DNA of 7,987 bases from an uncultured Pirellulales bacterium (GTDB taxonomy: Bacteria; Planctomycetota; Planctomycetia; Pirellulales; Lacipirellulaceae), in contig CAMYJY010000235.1 of assembly GCA_947258835.1 (NCBI GenBank), positions 1 through 7,987 on the forward strand, read 5' to 3'. This document shows, in pieces, positions 6,615-7,987 of this stretch. Every line of letters begins with the position of its first letter. The stretch's first letter is position 1. The translations under genes were made by a program, and so were the position numbers. Below the pieces are notes generated by a model. That model had not been told where the DNA came from. It made no database searches and saw nothing but the letters and a program-made list of their open reading frames with translations.

Positions 6615-6935
6615 ATGGGGACCACCTCACCGCAGAAATCACCAACCAAGACTGAAATTTACGCCAACATCTCCGAGAGCACGGGCATCTCCAAAAAAGA
6701 TGTGGGGGCCGTTTTTGAGGCACTCAACGATGAAATTGCCAAGGCGCTGAGTAGCACGGGGCCGGGCACTTTTACGCTGCCGGGTCTGTGCAAGATTGTG
6801 GTTCAGAACAAGCCGGCGGTACCGGCCCGCGAGGGAGTGAACCCGTTTACGGGAGAAACGACCATGTTCAAGGCCAAGCCAGCTCGCAACGTCGTCAAGG
6901 TCCGCCCCTTGAAAAAGCTCAAAGATATGGCCTAG
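6615..6935 (+). CDS. HU/IHF-family DNA-binding protein
   Basis: This 106-residue protein matches the HU fold. An N-terminal helical part (about 13-46: KTEIYANISESTGISKKDV, then VFEALNDEIAKAL) is followed by a short beta segment (GTFTLPGLCKIVVQNKPAV, 51-69). The DNA-binding beta-arm carries G-V-NPFTGE (73-80), corresponding to the RNPxTGE arm of classical HU with the intercalating proline kept and the preceding arginine replaced. The C-terminus KPARNVVKVRPLKKLKD (88-104) matches the closing strand and helix. It is about 15 residues longer than E. coli HU because of a Ser/Thr/Lys-rich N-terminal extension (1-12). HU proteins dimerise, bend DNA and organise the nucleoid. It is transcribed divergently from the propeller gene. 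The start is supported by AGGAGGG, and a GC-rich hairpin follows the stop. Confidence 0.93.
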   Translation: MGTTSPQKSPTKTEIYANISESTGISKKDVGAVFEALNDEIAKALSSTGPGTFTLPGLCKIVVQNKPAVPAREGVNPFTGETTMFKAKPARNVVKVRPLKKLKDMA

Positions 6936-6974
6936 GGCGGCCCGGCCTGCCCCCGGCCAGACCGGGGGGCCGCC
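6936..6974 (+). terminator. GC-rich hairpin immediately after the HU stop codon
   Basis: GGCGGCCC (6936-6943) pairs with GGGCCGCC (6967-6974), a perfect 8-bp stem starting directly after the TAG stop, with further pairing possible inside (GGCC/GGCC). No T-tract follows, so this may be a weak or factor-assisted terminator or an mRNA-stabilising hairpin. Confidence 0.45.
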
Positions 6975-6977
6975 AGC

Positions 6978-7105
6978 CAATGCGAGCTACCGCTCGGTTG
7001 CATAGGGTCCGCTCCCATTGGTCGCTGGCTGGTCCATCTCTCGCAGCTGGTCCCGCTGACTCAGTCGAGGGGGCTGGGGCAGCGGATCGCGCCGTGCTCG
7101 CATTG
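6978..7105. other. Possible structured region: 10-bp inverted repeat enclosing a smaller hairpin
   Basis: CAATGCGAGC (6978-6987) is the exact reverse complement of GCTCGCATTG (7096-7105). Inside, CCGCTG (7053-7058) pairs with CAGCGG (7080-7085). No convincing reading frame occupies this stretch; a longer frame across it overlaps HU out of phase and runs into repeats. It could be an untranslated RNA or a 3' structure of the HU transcript, but a chance inverted repeat is also possible. Confidence 0.25.
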
Positions 7106-7143
7106 TGCATGCGCGCTGCCAACCGTGAAAAATCTACGAACGG

Positions 7144-7187
7144 TGCCACTTACCGTCATTCCCGATGCCACTTACCGTCATTCCCGC
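7144..7187. repeat. 22-bp tandem leader of a dRS3-like palindrome
   Basis: TGCCACTTACCGTCATTCCCG starts at 7144 and again at 7166, exactly 22 bp apart. The first unit carries only the left half of the palindrome; the second runs into the full copy at 7180-7199. This repeats the arrangement and 22-bp period seen at 1213-1286 with different flanking sequence. Confidence 0.88.
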
Positions 7188-7255
7188 GCAGGCGGGAATC
7201 CATAGAGTGCGAGAACCTTTCCGAGTGCCTGGATTCCCGCCTACGCGGGAATGAC
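7177..7255. repeat. 79-bp element with 26-bp inverted ends made of two dRS3-like palindromes
   Basis: The left end (7177-7202) is GTC-ATTCCC-N8-GGGAAT-CCA. The right end (7230-7255) is its reverse complement with one mismatch (CGCAGG versus CGTAGG). The 27-bp middle is unique. The layout resembles a miniature inverted-repeat or BIME-like unit built from two facing palindromes. No transposase is nearby. Confidence 0.88.
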
Positions 7256-7400
7256 TGGAACCCCCCTAATACCGCCACTAAAATCGTTACCAGCGTTGGG
7301 TGACACCTAAGACGACGAGCAGGGACTTATTCTTCGTTTGTTGATTCGTTGTTTCCGTTGTTTCGTCGTGGTTCAAATTAAGTAAACTACGAATCTCCTC

Positions 7401-7406
7401 AAAAAA
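7401..7406 (-). terminator. T-tract just after tRNA-Phe
   Basis: On the minus strand, the mature tRNA end is followed by one C and then six T residues. Together with the preceding stable tRNA stems this may end transcription. No separate hairpin was found between the tRNA and the T-tract. Confidence 0.35.
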
Positions 7407-7407
7407 G

Positions 7408-7480
7408 TGGACAGGGGCGGTCTCGAACCGCCGACACCGGCCTTTTCAGGGCCGTGCTCTACCAACTGAGCTACCTGTCC
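7408..7480 (-). tRNA. tRNA-Phe (anticodon GAA)
   Basis: This is a 73-nt cloverleaf read on the minus strand. The acceptor stem GGACAGG/CCTGTCC is fully paired, the D-arm is GCTC-AGTTGGTA-GAGC, the anticodon arm is CGGCC-CTGAAAA-GGCCG with GAA at 7445-7447, the variable loop is GTGTC, and the T-arm is GGCGG-TTCGAGA-CCGCC. The discriminator is A. CCA is not encoded: the bases after A73 are C then T's, so it must be added by CCA-adding enzyme. The anticodon loop and D-loop match bacterial tRNA-Phe. A promoter-like sequence lies about 95 nt upstream. Confidence 0.97.
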
Positions 7481-7574
7481 GGATCACACATTGATTTTCC
7501 GCACGGGGATCCCCCCCCTGGTGAGCCTGCTGGCCCGCTGTGGGCTGGAAAAGCCCCCGCTGTGGAAAGCCGCT

Positions 7575-7603
7575 ATGCTAAATGCTGAATCAGGATCTGT
7601 CAA
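7575..7603 (-). promoter_or_regulatory. Sigma70-type promoter for tRNA-Phe
   Basis: On the minus strand, a perfect -35 box TTGACA (7598-7603) is followed by exactly 17 nt and a -10-like TAGCAT (7575-7580, four of six matches to TATAAT). The predicted start near 7568 would give a leader of about 88 nt before the tRNA. The leader contains a small GGGCT/AGCCC hairpin and two copies of CCACAGCGGG on the minus strand, 22 bp apart. Confidence 0.55.
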
Positions 7604-7636
7604 TCTGTGCTTGGCACGTGCAGTAGCGGAATGTGC

Positions 7637-7837
7637 GATGTGAAATGTAAGATAATGTGTGATGTCAGATGTAAGATAATGTTAGATGTTAGATGTGAGA
7701 TATTAGATGTAAATTGTAGTTTTCTCAAGTGGCGTATCAGCTTACCCAGGTTGTCCCCCACATCAAATATCTCACATCTCACATCTCACATCTAATCACA
7801 TCTCACATCTAATCACATCTAATCACATCTCACATCG
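7637..7837. repeat. Low-complexity GATGT / ACATC inverted-repeat tract
   Basis: The left part (7637-7710) is built from GATGT/AGATGT units and includes two 22-nt near-identical copies (7637-7658 and 7661-7682) differing at two positions. The right part (7761-7837) is built from CACATCT and CACATCTAAT units. The arms are complementary; the best perfect match is 14 bp (AGATGTGAGATATT at 7691-7704 with 7766-7779), leaving a 61-nt centre. Open frames on both strands here translate into repetitive SHLTSHI-like or DVRCKIM-like peptides and are judged spurious. Confidence 0.88.
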
Positions 7838-7862
7838 CACAGGCGAGGGAACCAGACAGGCC

Positions 7863-7987
7863 ATGCACTTTGCCCAGCAGAAACGGACAAACGCCTCAGC
7901 TGGCCCTGGTCGGCGGTACAGCAGAAGTCTGCTTGGTGCCTGCTGCTGCAGCCTGCTGATCCCACTGGTCGCCTGGGCCGACAGCAC
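7863..7987 (+). CDS. N-terminus of an exported protein, cut off at the window edge
   Basis: From the ATG at 7863 an open frame of 41 codons runs off the window. It encodes a basic N-region with two arginine pairs or near-pairs (KR at 7-8, GRRYSR at 17-22), a hydrophobic core (LLGACCCSLLIPLVAW) and a probable signal-peptidase site after AWA (about 39), followed by DS. This is a clear signal-peptide layout. LGAC resembles a weak lipobox, but the hydrophobic core continues beyond it, so ordinary cleavage is more likely. A GAGGGA sequence lies 12 nt before the ATG, somewhat far for a Shine-Dalgarno. The mature domain is outside the window, so no function can be given. Confidence 0.6.
   Translation, partial: MHFAQQKRTNASAGPGRRYSRSLLGACCCSLLIPLVAWADS

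Noticed and set aside
6788..7303. Plus-strand 171-residue open frame overlapping the HU gene
   Set aside because: It begins inside the HU gene in another frame and ends in translated palindromic repeats (FPRRRES, LDSRLRGND). It has no ribosome-binding site or family resemblance.
7534..7565. Direct repeat CCCGCTGTGG 22 bp apart in the tRNA-Phe leader
   Set aside because: Only 10 bp match and only two copies are present. The 22-bp spacing equals that of the palindrome half-copies, but the sequences are unrelated, so it is most simply chance.
7600..7795. Overlapping open frames of about 60 residues on both strands
   Set aside because: Both translate the GATGT/ACATC repeats into low-complexity peptides (SHLTSNI, DVRCKIM). 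Openness on both strands comes from the repeat, not from coding.

Overview
The window looks like chromosomal DNA of a planctomycete, probably from the Pirellulales or a close relative. This is inferred from protein style, not from a marker gene. Three features support it: a very large secreted protein combining TPR-like helices with PQQ-type beta-propeller blades, a secreted squalene/prenyltransferase-repeat protein ending in the motif YLPIYQR, and a short HU-like protein with an NPFTGE beta-arm. Intergenic DNA is rich in small repeats.

Layout from left to right. Positions 20-71 hold a telomere-like heptamer array. A minus-strand gene for a secreted alpha/alpha-toroid (squalene/prenyltransferase-repeat) protein fills 72-1163. 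Positions 1164-1469 hold no credible gene; they contain a cluster of 20-bp palindromes (ATTCCC-N8-GGGAAT) with truncated 22-bp tandem copies, then a second heptamer array of opposite polarity. Minus-strand 1470-6148 holds two reading frames that together look like one protein of about 1,559 residues (counted from the preferred ATG): signal peptide, helical repeats, propeller blades, TPR, helical linker, then a second set of propeller blades. The frames meet at a T5 run (3394-3398), where one missing T would explain the break.

A roughly 460-bp divergent intergenic region follows and contains a perfect 11-bp stem-loop. It leads to a plus-strand HU-family gene (6615-6935) with a strong Shine-Dalgarno sequence and a GC-rich hairpin after the stop. 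Beyond it lie another palindromic repeat element (7177-7255), tRNA-Phe(GAA) on the minus strand with a recognisable promoter, a low-complexity inverted-repeat tract (7637-7837), and the start of a plus-strand gene for an exported protein cut off by the window edge.

The minus-strand genes suggest cell-envelope or periplasmic proteins of unknown function. HU and tRNA-Phe are housekeeping genes. I see no defence system, CRISPR array, transposase or biosynthetic cluster. The observations most worth following are the split propeller gene and the repeat families, including heptamer arrays that abut two stop codons and palindromes with 22-bp-spaced half copies.
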